A stretch of 64,000 bases of DNA from Bacteroidota bacterium (GTDB lineage: Bacteria > Bacteroidota > Bacteroidia > Chitinophagales > Chitinophagaceae), in the NCBI GenBank assembly GCA_947460175.1, contig CANHGW010000002.1:158542-222541 (forward strand), in the 5' to 3' direction. The position numbers and the translations under genes are program-made. The notes under the pieces are model-generated. The model saw only the letters and a list, made by a program, of their open reading frames with translations. It had not been told where the DNA came from and made no database searches. Of the stretch, positions 44,000-53,537 are shown piece by piece. The first letter of the stretch is position 1. Each line of letters begins with the position of its first letter.

Positions 44000-44914
44000 A
44001 TGGTTGACATTTTAAATAAAAATTCTACACAACGAACTGCTATTGCAACAGCAATTTTGAAAGTAAGTAATGCTGAAACTATTCGATTAATAGAAGCAAA
44101 ACAAATTGCGAAGGGCGATGTATTTGAATTTGCAAGAGCCGCTGGTTTATTAGCAATAAAAAAAACCAGCGATGTTATTCCAGACTGCCATCCAATGCCA
44201 ATAGAGTTTGCTTCGATTAAATATGAACTAGAATCTATGGCTATTAAAATAATCGTGGAAGTAGCTACGATTTATAAAACAGGTGTAGAAGTAGAAGCTA
44301 TGCATGGGGCAGCTATTACAGCACTTACTATGTATGATATGCTCAAACCTATTGATAAAGGAATTGAAATATCAACGATACGATTGGAAGAAAAAAAAGG
44401 TGGAAAATCATCTTTTAAAGAGGCTATGAAAACGAATATTAAAACAGCTATTATAGTATGTAGCGATTCGGTTGCTTCAGGAAAAAAGAAAGACCTAGCA
44501 GGCAAAAATATTTCTGAATTACTTTTACAGTCGGGTATAGAAACCCATCTGTATAAAATTATTGCAGATGAAAAAAAATTGATTCAGGAAGTACTGTTAG
44601 ATTGTGTAAAGGATGAGTATGATTTGGTATTGTATACAGGTGGCACTGGCTTATCTCCTAGAGATGTAACACCAGAGTCAGTAGAGGAATTATTGGATAG
44701 AACTATTCCTGGCATCATGGAAGCTGCTCGCAATTATGGACAACAACGTACACCTTATGCAATGTTGTCGCGAGGTATAGCTGGAATGATAAAAAGTACA
44801 TTGGTCATTACATTGCCTGGATCAACCAAAGGAGCTACTGAAACGATGAATGCATTGTTCCCTTATATCAAGCACATATTCAAAGTAGCTGAAGGAGCAA
44901 GACACGATGAGTAA
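44000..44914 (+). CDS. moaCB: Bifunctional Moco biosynthesis protein: MoaC fused to MogA/MoaB
   Basis: 304 residues. The N-terminal ~150 residues are MoaC (DVIPDCHPMPIEF, TGVEVEAMHGAAITALTMYD, with the catalytic D/K pair in YDMLKPIDKGIEI), which forms cyclic pyranopterin phosphate with MoaA. The C-terminal ~155 residues are MogA/MoaB (AIIVCSDSVASGKKKDLAGK, LYTGGTGLSPRDVTPE, IMEAARNYGQQRTPYAMLSR), which adenylates molybdopterin. The fusion is a known architecture in Bacteroidota. The ATG at 44000 lies just after the terminator; the in-frame TTG at 43964 falls inside the terminator. moaA is not in the window. Confidence 0.93.
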   Translation: MVDILNKNSTQRTAIATAILKVSNAETIRLIEAKQIAKGDVFEFARAAGLLAIKKTSDVIPDCHPMPIEFASIKYELESMAIKIIVEVATIYKTGVEVEAMHGAAITALTMYDMLKPIDKGIEISTIRLEEKKGGKSSFKEAMKTNIKTAIIVCSDSVASGKKKDLAGKNISELLLQSGIETHLYKIIADEKKLIQEVLLDCVKDEYDLVLYTGGTGLSPRDVTPESVEELLDRTIPGIMEAARNYGQQRTPYAMLSRGIAGMIKSTLVITLPGSTKGATETMNALFPYIKHIFKVAEGARHDE

Positions 44915-44984
44915 TAACTAAACATTAATGATACAATTTGTACAAATACATATTTTTACAATTCACATAAAAATATAAATAACC

Positions 44985-45635
44985 ATGTTAGAACAATTAT
45001 TTAACCTCGTCAAAGATGAATCTCAAAATGAAATCATCAACAATCCTGCTATTCCAAATGAAATGAATAATCATGCAGTTGGCTTAGCAACAGAATCGGT
45101 TTTTTCTGGATTACAAAATGCACTAGCAAATGGTGGATTACAAGATGTATTAAGTATTTTTAATGGTAATTCAAACAATTCAAGTTCTAACCCAATAGTA
45201 GGCGGTATCGCTAATAATTTAGTGAAAAGCTTAATGAGTAAGTTTGGAATTGATAGTACTATGGCTCAAAATATTGCAGCTTCACTTATCCCAACTATAC
45301 TAGGGAAATTAGTTTCTCGTACCAACGATCCTTCAGATAATGGATTTGATATCAATGGCATTATAGGTGCTTTAACTGGTGGATCTTCTCAAGGAGGTAG
45401 TCCAGTTCAATTGCCAGGCTTACAAGGAGCTCCTCAAGGAGGAAATGGTATTGATTTTGGAGGCATCCTAAAAAGCCTTACAAGTGGTGGATTAGATGCT
45501 AACCGTGATGGAAGTATTGGTTTAGATGATATTGCCGGAATGGTAGGACGCGCTGCTAGTGGTTCTCAACAACAAACTCAACAGCAACCACAAGGTGGTG
45601 TATTAGATTTGTTGAAAGGTTTAATTGGAGGATAA
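44985..45635 (+). CDS. Hypothetical protein with DUF937-like region and EF-hand-like motif
   Basis: 216 residues, low-complexity, Gly/Gln/Asn-rich, without a signal peptide. The N-terminal helical part (FNLVKDESQNEIINNPAIP, KFGIDSTMAQNIAASLIPTI) resembles DUF937-type proteins. Near the C-terminus DANRDGSIGLDDI has the spacing of a calcium-binding EF-hand loop. A cytoplasmic or envelope structural role is possible. It probably shares an operon with the next gene (28-bp gap). Confidence 0.6.
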   Translation: MLEQLFNLVKDESQNEIINNPAIPNEMNNHAVGLATESVFSGLQNALANGGLQDVLSIFNGNSNNSSSNPIVGGIANNLVKSLMSKFGIDSTMAQNIAASLIPTILGKLVSRTNDPSDNGFDINGIIGALTGGSSQGGSPVQLPGLQGAPQGGNGIDFGGILKSLTSGGLDANRDGSIGLDDIAGMVGRAASGSQQQTQQQPQGGVLDLLKGLIGG

Positions 45636-45663
45636 ACATTTTCTTATATTTAAAGTTTATATC

Positions 45664-46065
45664 ATGAAAAAAGTACACCTACTACTTTTATTCTTTGTAT
45701 ATGCTCTTTCTTCTCATGCGCAAACTTTTGTAAAGAAAACACCTGAGGAAAAAGCTAGAAAATATACAGACGAATTAATTGCCCAAATTCCTTTAGAAAA
45801 AGAACAAGAAGAAAAAATCTTTTTGATCAATGTAAATGTGTCTAAACAGTTTGATTCTTTGTATGCTGCAAAGGCAGACAAAGATGAAATGAGAAAAGCA
45901 TATGCTGTCATTTTTAAATCGCGTGATGCTGAATTTAAAAAAGTGCTTACTAAGGAACAATTTTTAAGATACGATGATTGGCAACGAGAAAAAAGAGAAC
46001 AACGATTAAAAGAAAAAGCTGAGAAAGAAAAACAATCTCAGCTTGTTGAAAAAGAAAACAAATAA
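45664..46065 (+). CDS. Small secreted Spy/CpxP-like helical protein
   Basis: 133 residues from the ATG at 45664, with signal peptide MKKVHLLLLFFVYALSSHAQ. The mature part is a charged helical region, with KTPEEKARKYTDELIAQIPL, FKKVLTKEQFLRYDDW (resembling the LTxxQ-type end of Spy/CpxP proteins) and a C-terminal Lys/Glu coil. Such periplasmic helical proteins can act as chaperones under envelope stress. The longer frame from 45625 is not used because it would precede the signal. Confidence 0.6.
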   Translation: MKKVHLLLLFFVYALSSHAQTFVKKTPEEKARKYTDELIAQIPLEKEQEEKIFLINVNVSKQFDSLYAAKADKDEMRKAYAVIFKSRDAEFKKVLTKEQFLRYDDWQREKREQRLKEKAEKEKQSQLVEKENK

Positions 46066-46083
46066 ATGAAAAGTTGAGGATTA

Positions 46084-48294
46084 CTAGTGTTGAACAGTAA
46101 ACTTCTCAACTTTTCTTTCTTCACTATCAATCAATTCCATCATATAAATACCGTTAGCGTATCCATCTACATTTACATTGAGTGTATTTAAACCATTCGT
46201 TGTTGTAATCAATTTTGAAAAAACTGGTCGACCCATAGAGTTGTAAATTGTACATTGTACATCTTTATTTCCTTGCGAATATATTTCAGTTGTTAATTGA
46301 CTATATGCAGGATTTGGATAATAAACAATTTGTGGTTTGGATGCATCGTCTATGCTTGAAGATGTTTCAACTTTGAAATCACTATTGCTGGTTTCTAAAA
46401 ATAAACGATAGCAATTGATAGGATCAAATTTTCCATTGTAACCTAACACTCTAATTGTGTAAGTAGCAGGGATACTACTGTTGTTAGAAACAACCACTTC
46501 GCCTTGTAATCGGCCATTTTGAGAAGAGAATACCTGAACGCCGTTGCTATTGAATATTTTCATATCATAATCTGCAGGCATATTCGTAAGAGATACCTTA
46601 AATTTTGGTTGTGCTGCTGTGGTAGTAAATGCAAAATAATCATTGTCAGTTTCTGAATCGAGGATAGAAGCGACCAGTGTATTTTTCTCTATGGCAACAG
46701 CAGTTGCTAGTGAATTATTAGGCTCGTAATTGTTGCTACACGAAGGCGGAGGTGCAGATAAGGTATTGAAATATTTTGAGGCACTGAATTCACTCGTTCC
46801 ATAAGGACAAGTTGCTGAAACTTGATACTCATAAGCAGTAATTGGTATCAAATTTTGAATAGCTATATTATTGGTAGAAGAAGTTAAGGTGGTCCATGTT
46901 GGTATTCCTAATTCTCTGATTTGAATAGTGTATGTTGTAGCATCTTGTACTGCTTGCCAATCGAGTGAAACATTCGTATGAGAAATCCCTGAAATTAAAA
47001 GAGAAGTAGGGTTACCGCAAGTCTGTGGTGCCGCAACAGCAGTGGTAAATGAACTTAATGGTGAAAACTGTCCTGTTCCACTTGTACAGGTAGCTTGTAT
47101 TTGATATTCATATGCAGTATTTGAAGAAAGTCCAGATATAGTGTAATATGTAAGTGAAGATGTATAGGTAGTCCAAGTATTACTTCCAGATGGTCTAATT
47201 TGTACAGTATAACTAGAACCTGTGGCTACAGCATCCCAATTGACTGTGGCTGACGTAGATGTAATACCGTTAGAATTTATATTTGATGGTGTCCCACAAG
47301 AAATAGTAGGTGTAGGGTAGGTACCGCCTAATGAACTAAGTATAGAAAAACGTGCACCACCTGACAAGAATAAAGGTTCCATTCTAACTTTTTGACCTGC
47401 AGTGAACATATTCATTCCGATATCATCAGTATAGTCCATGTAATTCATAAACATATCTCCGTTTGGAGTATTAGCACATGATATTTTTGGAAAGACTGGA
47501 ACGCCATAGTTTTCAGCTCCTTGATTTGGTGTGTCATTTACAAGGTCTGAACCGTTGCAAGATCCACCGTCGTCTCCCCAAATATGATACAAATTCATCC
47601 AATGGCCTACTTCATGAGTAGTTGTACGGCCTTTGTTAAATGGTGCTAATACTGAACCCATTGTGCCAAATGCTCTGAATGAAATTACGACACCATCGGT
47701 TGCAGTTGGACCACCTGGAAATTGAGCATAGCCCAATAAACCGCTGCTTAATTTGGTAACCCAAATATTTAAATAATCTGTTGATGGCCATGCATCTTTT
47801 CCTCCTGTTGCTGCATGCTTTACATTATCATTGTATGAAAATGAAGTTACAATTGTTTGAGTGCGAGTAATTCCATTGCTAGAATCACCCATTGGATTTC
47901 TTTTTGCTAACACAAACTGAATTTCGCAATCAGCAGCAACAGCTTGAAAAGCTGCAGGTGCATTTATAATATCAGCATTTAATTTTCTGAAATCAGCATT
48001 CAATACATTTATTTGAGACTGAATTTGTGCATCAGAAATATTTTGAGATGCGGTATTATACACTACATGAACTACAACTGGTATTGTTATTACAGCACGT
48101 TGCTTTGGTTTAATAGGGTTATTGATATACGACTGTGTTTGCGATTCAATTAAATTTCTTTTTGCAATAATTTCAGGATGTGAAAGTTCCAATGAATGCA
48201 AATGATCCATTGAAGAGCAAGTGCGTGATTGCACTTGGGCAAGGCCTAGAAAACTAATCAATAAAAAACATAGAGTAGTAGTTATTTTGTTCAT
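46084..48294 (-). CDS. Secreted M43 metalloprotease with T9SS sorting domain
   Basis: 736 residues. Signal peptide KITTTLCFLLISFLGLAQ. Propeptide-like region, then a pappalysin-type (M43) zinc site H227-E-V-G-H231-W-M-N-L-Y-H237 and the Met-turn MFMNYMDY. Two fibronectin type III repeats follow (SATVNWDAVATGSSYTVQIR; NVSLDWQAVQDATTYTIQIR), then a PPC-like domain (TLVASILDSETDNDYFAF) and a C-terminal sorting domain with YYPNPAYSQLTTEIYSQG. It is exported through T9SS and probably degrades external proteins. Start at the ATG at 48294, since the extension to 48336 precedes the signal. Confidence 0.93.
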   Translation of the reverse strand: MNKITTTLCFLLISFLGLAQVQSRTCSSMDHLHSLELSHPEIIAKRNLIESQTQSYINNPIKPKQRAVITIPVVVHVVYNTASQNISDAQIQSQINVLNADFRKLNADIINAPAAFQAVAADCEIQFVLAKRNPMGDSSNGITRTQTIVTSFSYNDNVKHAATGGKDAWPSTDYLNIWVTKLSSGLLGYAQFPGGPTATDGVVISFRAFGTMGSVLAPFNKGRTTTHEVGHWMNLYHIWGDDGGSCNGSDLVNDTPNQGAENYGVPVFPKISCANTPNGDMFMNYMDYTDDIGMNMFTAGQKVRMEPLFLSGGARFSILSSLGGTYPTPTISCGTPSNINSNGITSTSATVNWDAVATGSSYTVQIRPSGSNTWTTYTSSLTYYTISGLSSNTAYEYQIQATCTSGTGQFSPLSSFTTAVAAPQTCGNPTSLLISGISHTNVSLDWQAVQDATTYTIQIRELGIPTWTTLTSSTNNIAIQNLIPITAYEYQVSATCPYGTSEFSASKYFNTLSAPPPSCSNNYEPNNSLATAVAIEKNTLVASILDSETDNDYFAFTTTAAQPKFKVSLTNMPADYDMKIFNSNGVQVFSSQNGRLQGEVVVSNNSSIPATYTIRVLGYNGKFDPINCYRLFLETSNSDFKVETSSSIDDASKPQIVYYPNPAYSQLTTEIYSQGNKDVQCTIYNSMGRPVFSKLITTTNGLNTLNVNVDGYANGIYMMELIDSEERKVEKFTVQH

Positions 48295-48426
48295 ATTATG
48301 GACATTATATACATATATAAACAAGGAGTATGCCAAAATAATTAGTATTCAAGCTATTAGATATAAAATAAATTATATATAAAATATTTTATAATTGATA
48401 AGTGTTGTAAATACTAGATTTTACGG

Positions 48427-49428
48427 TCAAATAGATGCATACATCCGTTCAATTATTTCTACCACTTTTTTGCCATCAAGGGCATTAGTCATCACTTTTT
48501 CTTTGCCTTGTAATGTTTTTACTACATTATCGATTACACGATCATGGTTGCTCATGCTACCTTGATATTTTCCATAATCGTTTGATTTGGCTGTGATATT
48601 GATAGCAGGTAATTGAGTGTTTTTGATATGTTGATACTCAATTGTATTAAGGTATTGACCTCCTATTTTCACTGTTCCATATTGAGCTAAAATTGTAAAA
48701 GCTCCTTCCATGTTTTTTTCAAAACTACAGGTGGAAAAATTAAAATTGACTAAAGCGCCAGATGTTGTTTTCATTACAAAACTACCTGTGTCTTCGACTT
48801 CTGTATAAGCGTGATTATAGTTAAATACTTGGCCTTGTACTGTTGAGATTTCACCAAAGAGATAATATAGAATATCAATAAAATGACTGAATTGAGTAAA
48901 AAGACATCCACCATCAAGATGTTTTTTACCTCGCCATGAACTTTCATTGTAATAGTATTCATTTCTATTCCAAAAACAATTGATATTGATAAAATAGACA
49001 TCCCCTAATATATGTTCCTCCATTAGTTTTTTTACTTGCTGTACAGGTTCATTGTATCGATTTTGTTTTACTACAAAAATGGTTTTACTTGATTCGTTAG
49101 CAGCATGTATCATATGATCACATTCAATACTACTCATTGCCATCGGCTTTTCGCACACTACATGTGTACCAGCATTTAAAGATGTGATAGTGTGTAATTG
49201 ATGTAAATAGTTAGGGGTGCACACATTTATCACATCAGCATTTACAGTAGAAAGCATTTGATTTAAATCGTTGAAACAAGGAGTTGATTCTTTTAAATGG
49301 GATTCTATTTTATCTAAATTTATATCGCACAGTCCTACTAAATCGGCTTCAGGATGTGAAAGAACATGTTGCACATGACGTTTTCCAATGTTTCCTATGC
49401 CTACGACTGCAAATTTTATTTTACTCAT
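48427..49428 (-). CDS. Gfo/Idh/MocA family oxidoreductase
   Basis: 333 residues. N-terminal Rossmann motif KFAVVGIGNIGKRHVQHV and the family motif HVVCEKPMAMS; the second domain has a His/Asp region typical of the family (SSWRGKKHLDGGCLFTQFSHFIDILYY). The long GGCLFTQFSHFID pattern is closest to sugar-nucleotide dehydrogenases of the WbpB/WlbA type, which act on UDP-GlcNAcA, but I cannot decide the substrate. It overlaps the recQ stop as ATGA, an unexpected partner; no polysaccharide genes are nearby. Confidence 0.85.
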   Translation of the reverse strand: MSKIKFAVVGIGNIGKRHVQHVLSHPEADLVGLCDINLDKIESHLKESTPCFNDLNQMLSTVNADVINVCTPNYLHQLHTITSLNAGTHVVCEKPMAMSSIECDHMIHAANESSKTIFVVKQNRYNEPVQQVKKLMEEHILGDVYFININCFWNRNEYYYNESSWRGKKHLDGGCLFTQFSHFIDILYYLFGEISTVQGQVFNYNHAYTEVEDTGSFVMKTTSGALVNFNFSTCSFEKNMEGAFTILAQYGTVKIGGQYLNTIEYQHIKNTQLPAINITAKSNDYGKYQGSMSNHDRVIDNVVKTLQGKEKVMTNALDGKKVVEIIERMYASI

Positions 49429-51332
49429 TTTTTATCTATTAAATCACCATTCATATTCAGTTCAAGAAGATGCTCATCCACCATAAACCTAATTAATTTC
49501 AATAATTCATCTTGTCTTGAAGTAGGATATTTTTTACAAAATAATCCTATGTTGAGAGAACCATTTAACGTGATTTCATGCAAAATAGTATTTTTAATAG
49601 TTTCATAATCGGTTGGCTTACGATTTTTTTTCAATTGAAGACAATTATCACATTGACCACAATCGGAAGATACATTTTCGCCAAAGTAACCTATCAGTTT
49701 TTTTGCTCTGCATTCCGTAGCTGTTTCGGTATAAGAAATCATGAATTGCACCCGATCTTCATACCTGTTTTTTAAAATGTCAATCATGTTTCGATCGATA
49801 TATAACTCATTATCCGAAACGCGGTCATGTTGAAAAAATAATTGAGGTTTATCTTTCGCTTTCTTGTACTCAATTATATGATGACTTTCCAATTGATCCA
49901 GTATCATTTCAATGTAATCTTTTGCTACTTGTGCTTTTTGTGCAATCTGAAATTCACTGATAGGTACAAAGTGGTTTAGAATGCCTCCATACATTCTCAA
50001 TAAGTGTTTTAAGACTTCATCTAGTTTAGGATGATTTTTTTCTAATTCAATGATCAGTGATTTATTGGCAATCACACTCACTCTTGATGGTAAAAAGATA
50101 CTTTCACTTAGTTGCCAATAGGCTAACATTTCGAGCAGTTTGATACTGCTCATTGTTTCGATCAGATTGAGTTCAAATTTTTTGCAAAAATCAGTGATTT
50201 CAAAGTCGAAAATTTCATCGGTACCGCTACCAATACCAACTTGTAAATATTGACAAAGTGCATTGTACGTTTTTCGAATAATCACATTCGATGGATATCT
50301 TAGGGCTATTCCATTTTGCAAATCCACTAAATCTTTTGGTTGATATAAAAGTACAGCATATGATTTGAGTCCATCACGCCCAGCTCTACCAGCTTCTTGG
50401 TAATAGGCTTCGGGTGTATCTGGTAGGTCATAATGTATTACGATGCGTACATCAGGCTTGTCGATACCCATTCCAAATGCATTGGTACATACAATGATGT
50501 TGGTACGATTTTGTATCCAATCATCTTGTTTTTTATTACGTATTTCTTGGTCTAAACCTGCATGATAATAATCGGCAGAAAATCCTTGAGCTGCCAATGT
50601 TTCAGCAATTTCTTTTGTTCGTTTTCTATTGCGACAATATACAATACCAGTACCTTGTATCTTTTGTAAAATTTCAATTGCTTTTACTATTTTATTCTCA
50701 ACCTTAAAAGCACTCAACGAAATGTTTTCACGCGCAAAGGATGTAAAGTAAGTTTGGTATTGCTTGAAATGAAGTTTTTCGATAATGTCTTTTTGAACAA
50801 ATGGGGTTGCACTTGCAGTTAAAGCAAGAATAGGAATGTCAGGTAAATACTCTCTGAATTCAGCTATTTGTAGGTATGGTGGTCGAAAGTCGTACCCCCA
50901 TTGTGAAATACAATGAGCTTCATCTACAGCTATAAGATTTATATCCCAATCACTTAGGTAATCAAGAAACAATGAAGACCTTAATCGTTCGGGCGAAACA
51001 AATAAAAATTTGTATTGGCCTGTTGCTACTTTTTGATAGTTAATTTCAACTTCTTTTTTACTCATGCCGCTAAATACGACCAAAGTAGGAATACCACGTT
51101 TGGACAAACCCAATGCTTGATCTTTCATCAATGCGATCAATGGTGAAATGACAATACAAGTTCCTTTCATAGCCATGGCAGGTACTTGATAGCAAATTGA
51201 TTTGCCGCCTCCCGTAGGTAAAATACCTAGGGTGTCGTTGCCAGCCAATACATGGTTGATGATGTTTTCCTGCATTGGCCGGAATGCATCATAATGCCAA
51301 TATTGTTTGAGTATTGAATGAATTGTTTGCAT
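49425..51332 (-). CDS. recQ: ATP-dependent DNA helicase RecQ
   Basis: 635 residues. Helicase motif I GILPTGGGKSICYQ, the DEAH box AVDEAHCISQWGYDF, motif III ALTASATP, and motif VI YYQEAGRAGRDGL. A RecQ C-terminal zinc-binding region follows with CRAKKLIGYFG then DCGQCDNC. The C-terminal HRDC domain is not clearly present. RecQ unwinds DNA at stalled forks and in recombination. It is the first of two overlapping genes. Confidence 0.95.
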   Translation of the reverse strand: MQTIHSILKQYWHYDAFRPMQENIINHVLAGNDTLGILPTGGGKSICYQVPAMAMKGTCIVISPLIALMKDQALGLSKRGIPTLVVFSGMSKKEVEINYQKVATGQYKFLFVSPERLRSSLFLDYLSDWDINLIAVDEAHCISQWGYDFRPPYLQIAEFREYLPDIPILALTASATPFVQKDIIEKLHFKQYQTYFTSFARENISLSAFKVENKIVKAIEILQKIQGTGIVYCRNRKRTKEIAETLAAQGFSADYYHAGLDQEIRNKKQDDWIQNRTNIIVCTNAFGMGIDKPDVRIVIHYDLPDTPEAYYQEAGRAGRDGLKSYAVLLYQPKDLVDLQNGIALRYPSNVIIRKTYNALCQYLQVGIGSGTDEIFDFEITDFCKKFELNLIETMSSIKLLEMLAYWQLSESIFLPSRVSVIANKSLIIELEKNHPKLDEVLKHLLRMYGGILNHFVPISEFQIAQKAQVAKDYIEMILDQLESHHIIEYKKAKDKPQLFFQHDRVSDNELYIDRNMIDILKNRYEDRVQFMISYTETATECRAKKLIGYFGENVSSDCGQCDNCLQLKKNRKPTDYETIKNTILHEITLNGSLNIGLFCKKYPTSRQDELLKLIRFMVDEHLLELNMNGDLIDKK

Positions 51333-51383
51333 TTGATTTTAAACCAATGCAAAGAAACTAAAAAATTGCTCGAAGGGGATGAT

Positions 51384-52874
51384 TTATAATTTTAAATCTG
51401 TTTCTTCGATTTGTCTGAGCTTACTATGTTTTTTGCTATAGCCAAAATAGATAATTACACCTAATAATAACCACACTATTAAACGTAACCAGTTGGCCCA
51501 ACCTAGTCCTAAAATCATTACGGTACAAAAAATAATGCCTAATATAGGTACCAATGGTACTAGAGGTGTTTTAAATTGACGCTTCAAGTTAGGTTCAGTT
51601 TTGCGAAGGATAATTACGCCTGCACATACAAGGATAAACGCAAACAAGGTGCCGATACTACTCATATCGCCTACCACATCACCAGGAATAAAGGCAGCAA
51701 AAAAGCCCACGATTAGCATCACAAATAAATTTGACTTATAGGGTGTTTTATATTTTGGATGTAAGGTGCTGTATTTAGTAGGCAACAAACCATCGCGACT
51801 CATACTGTAGAATACACGGCTTTGACCTAGAAGCATAACAAGTATCACCGATGAAAAACCAGCTAATATAGCCACCGTAATAAACTTGGCTAGCCAGCCA
51901 TAGCCTGTCATATAGGTATTAATCGCTGCGGCCACAGATGCTTCTTTACCATTGGTTCTGAAAAATTCAACTGGGGCAATTCCTGTTAATACATGTGCAA
52001 ATAAAATGTACAATACAGTGCACAATACCAATGATCCTAATATACCAATGGGCATATCACGTTTTGGATTTTTAGCTTCCTGTGCAGCAGTACTAACAGC
52101 ATCAAACCCAATAAATGCAAAGAATACAACACCTGCAGCACCTACAATGCCCCACATTCCTCCAAATTTATGGGTGATGCCTGATTCATTTGTATAAGTA
52201 GTTACCTCAGGTATATAAGGTGTATGATTCGCATCGCTGATGAAGCCCCAACCAAGTACGATGACTAAGATTACAATAGCAACTTTTGTAACAACAATAA
52301 TATTATTGACCAAAGCACTTTCTTGTGTTCCTTTGATTAATAAAAAACTTAAAACGATAATGATAAATAATGCTGGGATATTAATGAAGCCTCGTGTGCC
52401 CAAATCACTTACCTGAAAGGGTGAATGACACCACTCATAAGGAATAGCACCTACATGTAAGACATTGACTAAAAGATTATTTAAATATTCGCTCCAAGCA
52501 ATACCAACTGTAGCAGCACCTACAGCATATTCCAATACAAGGTCCCAACCTATAATCCATGCTACAAATTCGCCCATTGTAGCATATGTATATGTATATG
52601 CACTTCCTGAAATTGGAATGCTCGACGAAAGTTCAGCATAACAAAGTCCTGCAAATGCACAACCCAAAGCTGCGATAATAAATCCAAATGTAACTGAAGG
52701 ACCTGCATGTTCAGCTGCTGCTGCTGCTGTACGGACAAATAAACCAGCACCTATAATTGCACCAACACCCAATGAAATAAGGGCACCAACACCGAGGGTT
52801 CGTTTCATTCCTTTTTCGGCATCATCAGCTTCACGAAGTAAATGGCTTAATGGTTTTTTGATAAATAGACTCAT
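51384..52874 (-). CDS. APC-family amino acid permease
   Basis: 496 residues with about 12-14 membrane helices. The APC signature LGVGALISLGVGAIIGAGLFV is at the N-terminus, and the mid-protein YTYATMGEFVAWIIGWDLVLEY and SVILVMLLGQSRVFYSMSRDG are typical of the cationic amino acid transporter (CAT)/YfnA branch. It takes up amino acids by proton symport; basic amino acids are likely, but the substrate is inferred. The ATG at 52874 (MSLFIKKPL) is preferred over the extended frame. Confidence 0.9.
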   Translation of the reverse strand: MSLFIKKPLSHLLREADDAEKGMKRTLGVGALISLGVGAIIGAGLFVRTAAAAAEHAGPSVTFGFIIAALGCAFAGLCYAELSSSIPISGSAYTYTYATMGEFVAWIIGWDLVLEYAVGAATVGIAWSEYLNNLLVNVLHVGAIPYEWCHSPFQVSDLGTRGFINIPALFIIIVLSFLLIKGTQESALVNNIIVVTKVAIVILVIVLGWGFISDANHTPYIPEVTTYTNESGITHKFGGMWGIVGAAGVVFFAFIGFDAVSTAAQEAKNPKRDMPIGILGSLVLCTVLYILFAHVLTGIAPVEFFRTNGKEASVAAAINTYMTGYGWLAKFITVAILAGFSSVILVMLLGQSRVFYSMSRDGLLPTKYSTLHPKYKTPYKSNLFVMLIVGFFAAFIPGDVVGDMSSIGTLFAFILVCAGVIILRKTEPNLKRQFKTPLVPLVPILGIIFCTVMILGLGWANWLRLIVWLLLGVIIYFGYSKKHSKLRQIEETDLKL

Positions 52875-53119
52875 TTTGTAGTTTTTATTCAGCGTGAAAG
52901 TATAGTTTTTTTTTAAAAAATTATAATACTCATTCAATTCTTATTGAAGATTGGTCTTAAGATTTTTCAAAAATTTAAATCTAAATTGTATTAGTCATAC
53001 GAATTATTGAAAAATAATATGTGATAAACTAAAAGGGGAAATTATTTTAAAATATTCATTTTTTTATTATCATTGTTATAGAATCAAATTATAAAACTAA
53101 AAAAACAACAAAAACAATT

Positions 53120-53485
53120 ATGATTAACTGGTATATGATTGCATTGAAAAAATATGCAGAATTTAATGGTCGTGCTCGTAGAAGCGAGTATTGGTATTTC
53201 TTTTTAGGGAATCTTATAATCTCTGTTATCACGAGTTTTATTGATCAATCAATGGGTACTTCATTTATTGGTATGATTTTTAGCCTAGCTACCTTGATTC
53301 CTTCTATTGCAGTAGGTGTAAGACGTATGCATGATGTAGGTAAAAGTGGATGGTTTTTGTTAATCCCAATTTACAACATTATTCTTGCTGCTACAGATGG
53401 TACCAAAGGTGTAAATGAATACGGTCCAGATCCAAAAGGAATGCAAGATGAAATCAATCAAATTGGTGAAAAATTAGAAAATTAA
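53120..53485 (+). CDS. DUF805 family membrane protein
   Basis: 121 residues with about three membrane helices. It has the DUF805 pattern: a KYAEFNGRARRSEYWYFFL opening and VGVRRMHDVGKSGWFLLIP near the end. Function unknown; commonly a small inner-membrane protein. Convergent with comB, with a shared terminator at 53513. Confidence 0.88.
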   Translation: MINWYMIALKKYAEFNGRARRSEYWYFFLGNLIISVITSFIDQSMGTSFIGMIFSLATLIPSIAVGVRRMHDVGKSGWFLLIPIYNIILAATDGTKGVNEYGPDPKGMQDEINQIGEKLEN

Positions 53486-53512
53486 TTTTCATTAGGAATA
53501 AAAAACAATGTG

Positions 53513-53537
53513 CTAAAAGACCTTCTAGGTCTTTTAG
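53513..53537. terminator. Bidirectional terminator hairpin
   Basis: A perfect 11-bp stem CTAAAAGACCT (53513-53523) with AGGTCTTTTAG (53527-53537) and a 3-nt loop. It overlaps the comB stop codon (53534-53536) and serves both convergent genes, though T-runs are short. Confidence 0.65.
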
